A stretch of 64,000 nt of DNA from Polytrichum commune. Taxonomy: Eukaryota > Streptophyta > Polytrichopsida > Polytrichales > Polytrichaceae. Within the stretch, counting starts at the first letter, position 1. Every line of letters begins with the position of its first letter. Location of the stretch: the NCBI GenBank assembly GCA_950295325.1, contig OX485806.1, forward strand, positions 45,627,169 to 45,691,168, in the 5' to 3' direction. Of the stretch, positions 47,140-58,959 are shown one piece after another. The notes beneath the pieces were generated by a model, which ran no database searches, was not told the DNA's origin, and worked only from the letters and a program-made list of their open reading frames with translations. A program made the position numbers and the translations under genes.

Positions 47140-49606
47140 GTGCTCTGAATAAGTGGAAGAAGATTGAGAAGACAAACTCTCATAATAACTCGCTTCTTCC
47201 TCTGAGTTGGTAGCTTCGTTGTTGTGAATGTCTTCCTCTTAATGATGTCTCTGCCGTATGAATATGTTCCCACGGACTTCATTGTGTGACCTCGTTCTTC
47301 TAAGAACTCGTCCAACACTATCAATATTTCCTCTGTACAATCGTTATTCTTCAGCTTGTGGATCCTCTTCACTGCCTGCATTTCCTTCCGGCTCTTCTAC
47401 TGGAGGTCTATGAGGACTGGCACGCCCGCCACGCCTGCCCCTTGTGCCTCCTCGGCTACTACCATGAGCCCTACGTCCTCCTCGTATTCCTCTATTTGGT
47501 CTAAAGATTGGTTCAAGTAACACATCCTCTCTGGTTGCGGTTGGTGCTAGCTCCTGCTCCCCAACTTCCCGATCAGGCCGTAAGCCTTCGAAGTCTTCGT
47601 CTCGGCCCATTTGAAACAATTGAGCATCCTCTCTGCCTTCATTGTTTGGTAATACTCGTTTCCCTCACCTTTTTCCTCAACACCACTCTCCAACCTGGAG
47701 ACTCCCTAGCATTTGAATAAAACACTTGTTCATAGTGCCTTGGAAAAGCAAAACTATCTCTGCAAACTCTACCATATCTTTTGTCGTCGTTCGCTATTGT
47801 GAAGCCCCATTTTTTTTTAATTGTTGCATTTTCCCCAATGTAATTTGCGTTCACAAAATCACACACTAACACTACCAAGAAATGACGTCTATAGTTTAGT
47901 TCCAAAATCTCCTCAATGTGTCCTACATATTCCACATCTGCATTAACTTGGTTACCATCTTGGATATTGTTCCTGCATACTTGTCTTAATGTAGCTGTAA
48001 CTCCACTATCGCATGTTTTCAGGGGTCTCTCCGAGCTTAGAACTCGATAATGGTTCCCAAAAGCAAACATCGATTTATATGCTGTAGCTATATGCAACGG
48101 ACCTCTTGCTGTGTCCACTACCCTTGGATTCACTGCAACATCGGCTTGTTGGCCACGTCTTACCTCTTCTTGGATCCAATCTGCAAACCTGGTACTAGTC
48201 GGAGCTCTCTGGGGAACACAAAACGGGTTCTTCTTCTGCCTCGACGTTGTCCACGTCGGTGTAGTTCTCTTTCATGCTCTCATTCCGTTACTGCCTCCTC
48301 ATATTTCCTATACAACGTCAATGACTAAATGAAATCCGGAATTGCTAATCATTAGATTATAGAGTCCCCAGTATTCCTCTTTATCCAGACACCACCGATA
48401 TGGACCTCCAGTAAACATGTGGTACATTCTGTGACCATAAAGCTCGGTGCATATACATGCCGAACTATATGATTCATATTGATAGACTTCAACAAAGTAA
48501 TGCAATCACTAGCTAAATTGTACAACACACGACTGTAATGCAACACAACATCTTCAGACCACACTTCCTTATCACCTATATTTGTCATCGTTTAATATTA
48601 CGCAGTCTTCAATACTCATATTACGATATTCTGTATTTTATCCATTTTGGTTTATATACATCAGTTATAACATATTTTTACAATATAAAAGGAGAACATC
48701 ATATCATACATTTTGTACGGATCCATGTGTTCTGTGTTGTCTAATACAAATCCATGTATCAACTTCAAGAAATCCGGTGTCATTACTCAGTCTCTTTTCG
48801 CACCTTCCAGGATTTCGTTGTACATGGCAGGTTCCTCCTTATCATCCCATGCACGCTTTGTTGTCGGAGTATACTGAGATAGATATTCATTGAGAAATCC
48901 AATTGACTCTTCCCTCAAATATCCATTTGCCATACTCCCTTCAAGTTTAGCTTTGTTTGTCACAAAGCCTTTCAACCCCTTCATATACCTCTCAAACGGA
49001 TACATCCAACGCGTATGCACCGGACCGCAAATGAATAACTCCTCAACCAAATGTATTAGGAGATGCATCATGATCACAAAAACTGATGGTGGCAACTCTT
49101 TCTCTAAAGAGCAAATGGTTTCAGCAACATTTTCTAGAATAACCACTTTTTGATCGACATCTACCACCTTTGTACAAATGTGCCGAAACAATCTACTCAC
49201 CCGCATGACTGCTCCAACAACTTTGACATTACCTACATTCCTCAAGCACAATGGTATAACTTGTTGGAGGTATATATGAAAGTCATGAGTTTTCAAACCC
49301 CTTAACTTCCCATCCTGAATCCTGCGGCTTAAGGCACCTACATAACCCGATGGAAATTTTAATTCCCTCAAGGTACTCAGAAACTCTTGTCGATGCTCTA
49401 TGGTCAAGACATACGGTGTGTCGGGCTTAAAATACGTATGTCCATCCGGGTTCCGTTGCAAGTGGAGATGGTTGCGGATGCCCCGAGCATGCATGTCCTC
49501 TTGTGATTTCGCACCATCCGTCTCTCCAAACAAAGTTCGTAGCAAATTTTTGCATATGTTCTTCTTACAATGCATTGCGTCCAAGGTGTGTCGTGTTGGA
49601 AGTTTC
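47140..49606 (-). pseudogene. TNP2-like CACTA transposase, C-terminal part
   Basis: Exon from acceptor at about 49,606: KLPTRHTLDAMHCKKNICKN (end of the transposase_21 domain), RGIRNHLHLQRNPDGHTYFK, LRGLKTHDFHIYLQQVIPLC and RWMYPFERYMKGLKGFVTNK with LEGSMANGYLREESIGF (DUF4218). Then at about 48,130-47,640 DTARGPLHIATAYKSMFAFG, DVEYVGHIEEILELNYRRHF and KKKWGFTIANDDKRYG (DUF4216-like). Then a basic Gly/Arg-rich tail (IRGGRRAHGSSRGGTRGRRG) at 47.35-47.62 kb. The catalytic N-terminal half is not found upstream, where the nested CACTA begins at 51,220 to 49,982. TNP2 cuts element ends; this copy looks incomplete. Confidence 0.8.
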
Positions 49607-50299
49607 TGTCCATAGAAAACACAATTTAATTAACAAAACACGTGATGACAGTAGTATGTATGTCCACTGTGATTATGTACAACATTATAAACAAAGAACC
49701 GTGCATTATCATTGATCTGTGTAGAAAACAACATTTGACCATCACAATTATGGTGCACACTTCACTGTCAACAATCCTCGATCGCCTTAGAAAGAACTTA
49801 TTAAATCCTATATTCTACATACATCAGGTATCTGATGCACCCCTTGGGTCGTTCCCTTACAATTTAGCTCAAAAAGACTCATGGTGAGACATCACGTAAA
49901 TTTGTATTCGCTTGAGAACTACCGTGCCTCATTAATATGTTCGGTCTCGAATTAATAATCCCTCTCTTCTCCTTATGATATCATTACAAGGAAATGGGTG
50001 TATAATTGACAAAAATGTGACACTAAAATGTCCGAAGTGACAAAATCAGCTCAAAGCTATGAGTTTTTGTCAATTCGGACATTATTCAAAATTTGTGTCA
50101 ATTTTCTGTCATCAGATTTATATATTTCACGTTTAACTTATTCCCTTCACCTGAGCATGTGTCTCATATTTATTAACAACAAAAGGTGTTACAAAAGGTG
50201 TTACAAAAGGTTTTTAAGTATTGTAATTACTAGTATAAGTAATTAATATAAATAATGTATTTACTATAATTAATGTAATAACTAATTTAATTAATTAAT

Positions 50300-50545
50300 G
50301 TAAATACTGAAATTACCAATTTAAGTAAATACTGAAATTTGCTAATTTAAGTAAATATTGAAATTTGCTAATTTAGGTAAATACTGAAATTTGCTAATTT
50401 AAGTAAATATTGAAATTTTCTAATTTAGGTAAATACTGAAAATTGCTAATTTAAGTAAATATTGAAATTTTCTAATTTAGGTAAATACTGAAAATTGCTA
50501 ATTTAAGTCAATACTGAAAATTGCTATTTTAAGTAAAATACTGAA
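50300..50545 (+). repeat. AT-rich 28-bp tandem repeat
   Basis: Seven to eight copies of a unit like GTAAATACTGAAATTTGCTA followed by ATTTAA, with small variations, within the nested CACTA. Confidence 0.9.
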
Positions 50546-50778
50546 ATTATTGTAATTAATGTAGTTAAAATAATTACAATAATTACTGTAATAATGTTTA
50601 GGAGTATTTTTATAAATTGTTTTTAATACAAATTCAATACGTACTAATTAAAAACAGTAAATACATTAATTCTATGCTTGTTTTTACTTTCACTAATTAA
50701 AAATATATATACATAAGTTTATAAGTCTTATGGCTTCTTCATACAAAACTCTTACATACTTGGCCTATATCATGTAAT

Positions 50779-50960
50779 GAGCGGTGGCTTAGTGGCTAAG
50801 GCCTTCACACTATAGCCAAGAGGTTCAAGGTTCGATCCCCTTGACCCCTCACCCTTGGCTTCGCCTAGGGTAGGTAGGTGGCTTTGTCCATTCGCCTAGG
50901 TTAGGTGAGGTGGCCCTTCGCCCTTAGATCTATGTGAGTAGGCCACGAATGCGAGGGTGG
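50779..50960 (+). mobile_element. tRNA-derived SINE
   Basis: The 5' part resembles a tRNA: A box TGGCTTAGTGG at 50,785-50,795 and B box GGTTCGATCCC at 50,829-50,839, spaced 33 bp apart, for RNA polymerase III initiation. It does not fold as a full functional tRNA with acceptor stem, and a tRNA-unrelated tail with CGCCTAGG(G/T)TAGGT words follows to about 50,960. No CCA or clear target duplication seen. A true tRNA gene was considered and rejected. Confidence 0.75.
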
Positions 50961-51220
50961 ATTACTAATTTAGGATTTTTTTACTAGTATAACTTGGACA
51001 TTAAACCACATCACCATGGGTAAATGACGAAGTAAAGAGAATCCAACATGGCAAGGGGGCCGGAGTAAATGGAATCCTACGTGTATAATTGTCCCAGATG
51101 ACAAAGAAATTGACAGAACTTTGTTAATTATATGACCGAATCAAGGTGCCCTATATGACACCCAAATTAACAGAATTTCGTCACATTTTTGTCAAATAGG
51201 TCATATAAACTCTTGTAGTG

Positions 51221-53588
51221 TATGAATATAATTATTGGAGTGAACACAATCTCATTATCTTAATTCTTACTCTCAATGTAAGGCATCATTGATAATAAGA
51301 ACCATTTAGATTTAAAGAAAACATCAAGATGTGTAACAATATCCTTGATAATAATATAGTGTTCAATAAGTTGTATGAATCCTTAAGGTTAGTAATTCAT
51401 TAACATTAATCATACAAATGATAGTAAACTTATAATGATGAAGAAGATCTAATATTCTTGAGTCTTCCTTTTTAAGCTCAAGTGTTACTACTTATAATAT
51501 TGTAACTTGACATATATGCATATAGTAGTTATAATTTCGTGAATACATCATTGATTGTTTTGCAATGTCACGTTTAACTTCAAAGTGTTTTAATGACAAG
51601 AATAATTATAACTCTCTTGAGGTTTATTCAAGAGATAAACCTTTTTTTTATTGTTAATGACATCCAACAACTCACAAAGTATCTTAAGAGAAGAAACATT
51701 TTTACTACAAAGTGTTTCTTGATGACGAGAAGTAAACCTATCTCTCTTGAGGTTTGCTCAAGAGAGAGAAAGAGATCTTCTTTTGAATAAATAATCCTTC
51801 AAATTGTAATGACATCCAACAACTCACAAAGAAACTTAAAGAAAGAAGTTCCAATAACAATTATAGTAAGTAGAATATCTTATATCAATATTACTTCATT
51901 CATATGTATTCAAACTTTGATGTGAATTAATGTCTTCATCATTCTTGTCAATCATAAGTTCAACAATCAATATGTAGTATAATATGTATAATACTTATAA
52001 GTCAATTGTGTAGTTTTCAATAATAAGCTCATCATCTTTTGAAGGAGTTTGTAATCGTTAAGTGATTTTGCTTTAATCATATAATGCATATAATTCTTCA
52101 ATCATTCAATCACATGTATATTTATAATTCTTTTTTGAGGAGTTCAATGATAAGTTCCACTTTAGAGAGTCAATCATAATTCCGACGTTCAAGTCAAATT
52201 GTCGTCACTACTCACAACAACTACTCTCAAAGTTCCATTGATACTCCAACTCTTCTTGAGCGCTTTGTTCTCACCCTCGCACTAATACTTTGAGTTCTTT
52301 CTCAAAAGAGTCTACTCAATCTACTCTACTCTCGGTTGCTCAATCACTTTAAGTTTCAAGTACCGCTTAACAAACTTGTAAGATAATTTGAGAGAGAGGT
52401 AGAAAGATCACACATATTTGTAGAAAAGATAATGTATTGCAAAAGTGCTCCGAGAGGAGAGATACAAAAGAAACTCAAGTGTTTTTGACACTCAAAATTT
52501 AAGATAACTTAGTTGTGTAGAAAATGAGGTATAGGTCTCCTAAATTGCTTCCCTTATATAGTCTTTTCTTCCTATCCAAAATCTATACTAAGAGTGGTTG
52601 TTAACTTCTACTTTCCTAGATACTAACTATCTTTGATATATGTAGATGATATCTATCATGAAACGGTTATAACCGTTTTACCACCTTAATGTTCCTATCT
52701 CCAAGATCACACTAATTCCTTGTCGTGGCTACATTCTAGTTCCTTTTGAAGACCAATCAAATCTTCATATTGATTGATTAATGATCATGATAGAAGAATG
52801 TACCATATTCCTATATGCTCCTTAATGTCTTCATAATGTCTCTTGAACTTCATATCCAAAATTCCCATATATTCCATAATCGTGCCTCCTCAAAATCCTA
52901 CATTCTATCTATTCCATAATCATGCTTCCTTGGATAGTCATTCATCCTCAAATAAAATCCTAAATACATAATTATGTCTCTTCAATATCCTACCTTCGTA
53001 GTACTTCATAATCATGCCTCAAAATAGTTTTAAAACCTCAAAATCCTACATTTCTAATTTCCCCTATATACCCTTAATACATCCTTAATACACCCCTTAA
53101 TATGCCCCTAATATATCCCTTTAAAGTCCTTTGATCAATACTAAGAATTCCTTTGTAAGCCGCCGACACCCTACTACCGTGGATAAGGGCTCCTAAGACC
53201 GCGTGATTTCCTTGCATTTCCGCGGTAAGGGGGCCTAAACCCGTGGCCGAACTCCATGGCCGAGCTCTAACTCTCTTCGGCGTTCCATTCTTTGTTCGGT
53301 GTTGATCCTCTCCCTCTTGGTGGTGTTCGTCGTTGTTGGTTGCTTCATTGTGCCTTCAATCTCTCTCATAATGTTGTTTCTCAACATTTAACCCCCCCCC
53401 AAGGGTTAGATCCTGCCCTCAGGATCTTAAGAATTCAGGAAAATGCTCTGTTGCTAGATCCTGTAATTCCCTTGCTGCTTCTAGGTTGTATGGCTCTACT
53501 TAGCATTTAAGCATGTGACTAATCTTGGCGGTGATTCTCTCGAACATCTATTTGGTGGTAATTTCTTCTTTTATATCTGCTGGTTTGC
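51221..53588. other. AT-rich CACTA interior, two short hairpin duplicates
   Basis: No gene recognised. A unit with a hairpin (TCTCTTGAGGTTTATTCAAG, then AGA) and a following GACATCCAACAACTCACAAAG occurs at about 51,610-51,690 and again, varied, at about 51,738-51,840. Runs of fragments such as CCTTAATACATCC occur near 53.08 kb. Confidence 0.45.
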
Positions 53589-54750
53589 TTAACCATTGGT
53601 CAAAAGCTTCAAGCTTTGCCAACTCCAAAATCCTCTGGTGATTATCAGTTGAAGTGTGGATCTGTTGTAACCCTTGAAGATGTGCCGCAATCTCTGCGGA
53701 TGTATATTGAAGGAATCCTCTCCTTTCAAAGTTAGAACCATTTGCTTGAGTTGTTGAAGGCTGTCGGAATTCCGTGTGGCAGATTGTTTGTGGGTTTGTA
53801 AGGATCTGTGCAGATCGTCAATCTGCACGAGGTGCTGCTGTTTGGCATTTCGGAGAGATTTTATCTCAGTGGAGTGCTGCTCCTCTATCAGTACCAATTT
53901 TTCTTGCAGGAGGTCTTTTTGGAGCTTCTCTTCTGTTAGTTGGATCTGCAACTTTTGGATAGATCCTTTAATGAGTTCCTGCTCGCCGTGACTCTGCTCA
54001 CTCAACTCCCGCAGATGCTGCTCCTGGAGGAGCCCTAATTTTTCAAGTAACTGTTCCCTCTGTATAGTTATATTTTCAAGTTCCAATTCGAGTTTCTGAA
54101 CTCTGGCATGCTCGGTGGCTCCCTCTGGGTGCCCGTAAGGTGTATCAATTGACTGTTTTGGAAATACCTTGGACCACTGTTGGAGTGTTTTCTCCATGGA
54201 AAAGTTTGTGTGTTCAAACTTTTCCAAAATGACTTGCAATAATTCTGAGGTATTGCATGAATGATGATCCTTTGTCTGAGTCAATACCGGTTAAATCAAT
54301 GCTACTTCTATTGTTGATTGTGGTTGTTGTGCTGAAGACTTCCCCTATTGCGTACCACTGGGCTCAAGTTCCGTTTGAATGAATGTTGCTTTCTGTAATG
54401 ATGATTCTCCTCGTTGTGTAAAACTGGGTTCCAGTTCCGATGTATGCTTCCTCTTCTTGTTGACAGGGAAGACTCAAAAAATGACGGCATCAAGATCCCT
54501 CAATGGCCGCTTCGCCTCTGGTATAGTTCATTCAAAGATTCTTCATGTGCCAGCTTTGCTCCGTGCTTTTTCCAGATCGCTTGGAAAATATCCACCGCTT
54601 TCACCTTCGGCGTTCCTGGCTCCCGCTTTGCTGCAAAAGTTGTCATGACTGCCTTCCCCTTCTCTCTGGAAGCAAATCCCATTGCAAACTATACAATATG
54701 TTCTCCCCGAAATACCATTTTGAACTTCACTAAGTATCCTGGCTACCCGA
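53589..54750 (-). pseudogene. Coiled-coil protein gene remnant carried in the CACTA
   Basis: Minus-strand exon-like frames join: FRGEHIVQFAMGFASREKGK, EPGTPKVKAVDIFQAIWKKH and HEESLNELYQRRSG (54,720-54,500); KKRKHTSELEPSFTQRGESS with two in-frame stops (54,480-54,290); then 231 codons (54,284-53,589) including LLQVILEKFEHTNFSMEKTL, KLELELENITIQREQLLEKL and LQEQHLRELSEQSHGEQELI with heptad Leu spacing, a long coiled coil. I do not recognise the family. It is unlike TNP2 or TNPA, so it may be a host gene fragment picked up by the element. Telo-box-like AAACCCTAAG at about 55,577 and ACCCTAAACCCT at 55,428 lie upstream on the proper side. Confidence 0.5.
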
Positions 54751-56700
54751 GACTGCACTCCTGACAACCTTTAAAAAAAACGATTCGAAAACTCTGCTGA
54801 TGCAATTGCTACTTGGACAGTCTTCTTGTTCACTTCTCCAACCATTCTACAAAGTTCTTGAGATCTGGTTATGGCAAGGTTTCCGTGAATCCGTCATCTC
54901 ATAAGTAATCCGCAGACAAGCATCTTTGGTAATGTGCGCTCATGATATTACAGGAATAATGATTGCACACTTAACCTAGTTAACGTGGAACTGAAGAGGA
55001 AAAACCTGAAAATGTAAGCATCGTGCATTGTGGCAAGTGCAACATGATAATGAACATTGAAAGTGTACCTCAGTTTCATAGTCACATCAAAGATGCTTGA
55101 TTCAGCAGGAAATTGAAAGTGGCCGGAGACAGCAGTGTCTATTCCTTCTAAATGACAGTATACAGTTCACTTCCAACATCTCTGAACACACGTCTGCAAA
55201 CAATCTTCCCTCAATGTTCACAAGTTTAGAAAAGTAACACAATTTTCCACATCAAGAATTTTCATTTTCCTCGAACACGACCATTACAGGCACTTCGGCT
55301 CATTGAACATCGAAAACCCCTAATGCATGGAAGTGGAGGTCACCAAAGACTATGAAGATTGCGCTGTAGGTGCGCTTGAGCAACAAAAGACTGAAGCTGT
55401 GTTGTAAGAGGAACCCCTAACCCCAAAACCCTAAACCCTCACAGGATGGTGACGGAAAAAATCCGCCGTTCAGTAACTCACTAGCTTGTGTCAAACAAAG
55501 TAGGGTTAGTTTTCAAAAAACAAGGTGGTTCAGTAGGAAGACAACAACAGAGTCCTAGTGTCTTCATCAACTTAGGGTTTCATGGATGAAAGTGGGCATA
55601 CAACGTTGAGGTACAAACTTTGAAGTCTGTAGCCTCCCGTCACCTTTGTTGTCAGTTTTAGTAGTATTCTTGCATGCCTTCTGTCAACTGGGTTTCTGTG
55701 GTGGCTGTATACCTCTTGGACGGCGAGGGTTGCAAATGTTGAAGCGTTGTTGGAGGCAAAACCTGCACTTGCTACAAGAGAAATCAACACTCCATCACAA
55801 TGTTCGAAATGGACAGCTGCAAGCTCCGGCAGTGAAGAGGTGACGTTGGAGAGGACGACTTCTGGCTGCAATAGTACTGCATCAAGTAGCAGAGAAGAGT
55901 ACAAGATCAAGCATTGTGAATGCCGAAGCGGCAAAGGGTCCGAGACCATTGAAAACGAAGACTTAGGAGCACGACCGAATACTCGTCATCTACAGACGTC
56001 TGCTCAGAGGTCCGTAATATGCCAGGATTAGGTTCTGTCTGTGGTGTGCATTATTAGGTTTCCTTGTTCAAATTTTCAATTGCTGCGGATTGCCTGCCTA
56101 TTGAAAGGTGAAATCATTGTGGGAATAACGGAGTAACTTCCAAGTAAGTAGTCCGTATTGGAAATGCTTATGAGTCGACGTATACTTGAACAAGTCAAAC
56201 TCTTGGATTGGTCTTTCAATAACTTTTAATCATAGAGTCTTCAAACAATGTCGTCGTTCTTTTGGTGCAATTGATAATCATAACCCAAGGTTAGAATTTC
56301 TTCTTATTAGAAAACAATTAAGATGACTGGACCCAAGTTGCAGGTATTCTCTTAACCCCTAGATGACCAAGGAATCATGGGTTTAAAATGACAAATTCAA
56401 TCAATAATATTGTGCAAAAAATAGCTTAGATGGGATCAAATTGTATATCATTGGAACCATTAAAGAATAAGATTGCGTGTGTTGAAAAAAAAAACATAAA
56501 AAATCTAAAAATGTTTGAAAAAAAACAGGAGGCCCAATTCAGCATTTGGTTGTTAGGGGTTAGCTTATTTTTGCCACATGTTCTAAATGTGACATGCTGT
56601 ACAATGAATGTATTTAAGATGTAGTCGTTTTCATACATAGTATGTATTGGGTGATCAGATATGTAGCTGTTCCTACGAGAGAATTGATGATAGCAATATA
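54751..56700. other. Putative promoter/leader of the captured gene; otherwise unassigned
   Basis: Contains AACCCCAAAACCCTAAACCC at 55,416-55,435 and the reverse form TTAGGGTTTCATGG at 55,572-55,585. Both are plant telo-box sequences common in promoters and leaders of growth-related genes. Frames at 55,572-55,949 are protein-like but unrecognised. Nothing further supported. Confidence 0.35.
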
Positions 56701-56712
56701 CTGTGATGAATC

Positions 56713-58931
56713 TTGCAGGAAATGGTTCGACCCGCAACTTTGGACCGAGGAAATGAAAAATTTGTCCAGTGGAAGGAACCCTTGCAATCAAAGGGAGACA
56801 CAACAAATGTTGGTGGTCATGATTCTACTTCCAGAGTGAGAAAGAAGAAGCTGACAACGAGACAAAATTCTACTCTTACATCGCTTGTAGCGTCAATTCA
56901 GGGGTCAGGGATTGAAGAACGAGGCCATACTAGAAATCCTACTACAAAATTGATTGAAACAGGAGTTGGAACTTTGTCACCAAGTCATGCAGAAATGCAT
57001 TTTGCAGCTCCTCTACCCAGATTCAAGCCGCCTTGACGCGTGCAGAGTACGAGATCCACAGTACTGCTTCCCAGATCAACTGTATCTGAAGGGGCCTCAG
57101 AACAAACACCAAACATGCTACCTAAATTTAATAATCACAGAGCGTCACGAAGTGAATCACTACAACATCAGTGCCCACGGAATTGGATTCACGAACGAAT
57201 CCTGCAACGCAACAGGAAACTAAGTTTATGCAAATTAAAGAGGGAGAACGAAGTCAACAACCTAGTACTCCACGGCGTGTGCATAATGAATTTCCACAGC
57301 GTAGCCCAGCATACGTTAGATCAAGGATCCCGTTTGTCGCAAATGCTCATTGGAGGTCACCGAGTCCAAATATAGCAGGACACAATAATGAAGTTGTTAC
57401 CTAAACCCTTTGACTTGGTTGAATGTGGAACTTTCTTCTACTCTTACTTCGATATTTTCAATAGAACATCTGCATAGACTTTTACCAAGGCATTGGTGAT
57501 GTATATGTATATTGGTAGGAGCATGAAAGGAATGCGTTGAAAGGATTGCAGTTGTTAGATAGTCCTGCAATGTTATAATTGTCTTGTATTTTTTTACTAC
57601 AGGAATGTGGGAGAATTCCAGAAGAATATGTAGAAGGCAGAGTTTGGAGGTCCCATGCTACACGGCAGCAAGAGCCACAGACATACTCCTTTTACAACGC
57701 GAATAATGAAGTAGATAATAGTGATGACAGTGAAAAAGATTATGAAGAAGAAGTCGAGGAAGTAGAGGAGGAACAAAATGAAGATGCAGAGGATTTGGTC
57801 GCAGATGACGTTTACTGTGAAACCAAAGCACAGAAACAAAAAGAGAAGAGACGAGCAAAGGTGGCTCGTGAAAGAGAAGGAGATAGGTGTTGTCGAGAAG
57901 GTCTGCCGAGAAACTATTTACTCATAAATGAGAATACGAAGAAACCTTATGGCGTTGGTGTGAATGATTGGCGGAAAGAGGTGATGCTACTCTCTAGAAA
58001 ACTGGACCCAACCATAGGTTTAATTAATAGACAACCTCATGATGTTGTTAAAGAAATTGCTGACTGGATACAACATACATGGGAATACAGCATCCCAATT
58101 AAGTTTGAGGTCGTGAAGGAAGTTATAGCCCGTGGAGTGTCTTTGAGGCACACAGAGTTGTGGAAAAAAATTCGCAGCAATGAACCAAAACCTGAGGATG
58201 TATCAGATCGAACGTGGCGGTTGCTGAAGAGGGAGTTGGAGAATCCGGCAACGATCAAGAAGTCACAAAATTGCAGCAAGGTTAACGCAAACCGAGTGAA
58301 CTTTGGACGAACCAGTCCATCGGGAGAGGTGGGGGTCCGTGAGAGACTAAGGAAGCGGTTGAGAAGATCCACTGATCCAGATGAGATAAGATTTGAAATG
58401 GCAAGGGACAAAGGATATGGTGGACGTTGAAAACGAATGCAGAACCAAGATAATGTCATGCATGGGAGTCAACATGAGTCACCTGTGTCATTGGGAGTGG
58501 CCCGGGTAACTAACCTTCTTGGAAATCCGTACTTGGACGAAGCTGAAGACGCATGTAATCCTTTGCTAACATGTGGTTCACGTGTTCAAATCAATGACGA
58601 TATCATAAGTGAAGCTAGGCCTGCCACTGGGAATATTGGATCAGGGGGAGTACAAACTATGTCAGAAGAGCAACTTGCATGTAACCCATTTGTAATGAAA
58701 CTAATGGAAAGAATAGCATTACTGGAAGGCCGCCAAAGCACTGTTCCAATTGAAGTTGCAGTCGTGACCAGAGAGAAATTGTCTACAGAAGTCATAGAAG
58801 ATGGCGTGGAACTGGCAGCTGTGGCAGTGCATACTACAGGCATGGAGGTGAGTGAAAAATGTTCATGTTTAAACTGTTTATATACACGAAGAGCCAAATG
58901 GAATTGTTCTTGTACGTACAAATTGTTTTGA
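56713..58931 (+). pseudogene. TNPA/Ptta-En-Spm-like CACTA protein
   Basis: The main frame 57,579-58,430 encodes a very acidic stretch (SDDSEKDYEEEVEEVEEEQN), a basic stretch and then RQPHDVVKEIADWIQHTWEY, SLRHTELWKKIRSNEPKPED and DRTWRLLKRELENPATIKKS, matching the plant transposase Ptta/En/Spm (transposase_24) pattern. A TGA at 58,428-58,430 interrupts; the same frame continues to 58,931 with QLACNPFVMKLMERIALLEG. Upstream pieces at 56,713-57,033 (RKKKLTTRQNSTLTSL) and 57.17-57.40 kb look like earlier exons with acceptor-like borders. Such proteins bind the subterminal repeats. The Lys/Trp-rich core is intact; the whole gene is probably broken. Confidence 0.65.
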
Positions 58932-58959
58932 CAATCAATTGTTAGTGTCATTGGCAAGC

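Larger units (their letters stand above)
49982..51220. mobile_element. Nested non-autonomous CACTA, 1.24 kb, TAT duplication
   Basis: Left end CATTACAAGGAAATGGGTGT at 49,982 (CACTA changed to CATTA). Right end, on minus from 51,220, CACTACAAGAGTTTATATGA. TAT on both sides (49,979-49,981 and 51,221-51,223). Same terminal family as the large element. Subterminal TTGACA/TGTCAA words at both ends. No coding region; it contains an AT-rich tandem repeat and a SINE. Confidence 0.88.

Noticed and set aside
50779-50852. Functional tRNA gene
   Set aside because: A and B boxes are present, but the acceptor and anticodon stems do not pair convincingly and an unrelated tail follows, so it is a SINE head.
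55416-55440. Interstitial telomere
   Set aside because: Only two CCCTAAA units are present; a telo-box in a promoter or leader explains it.
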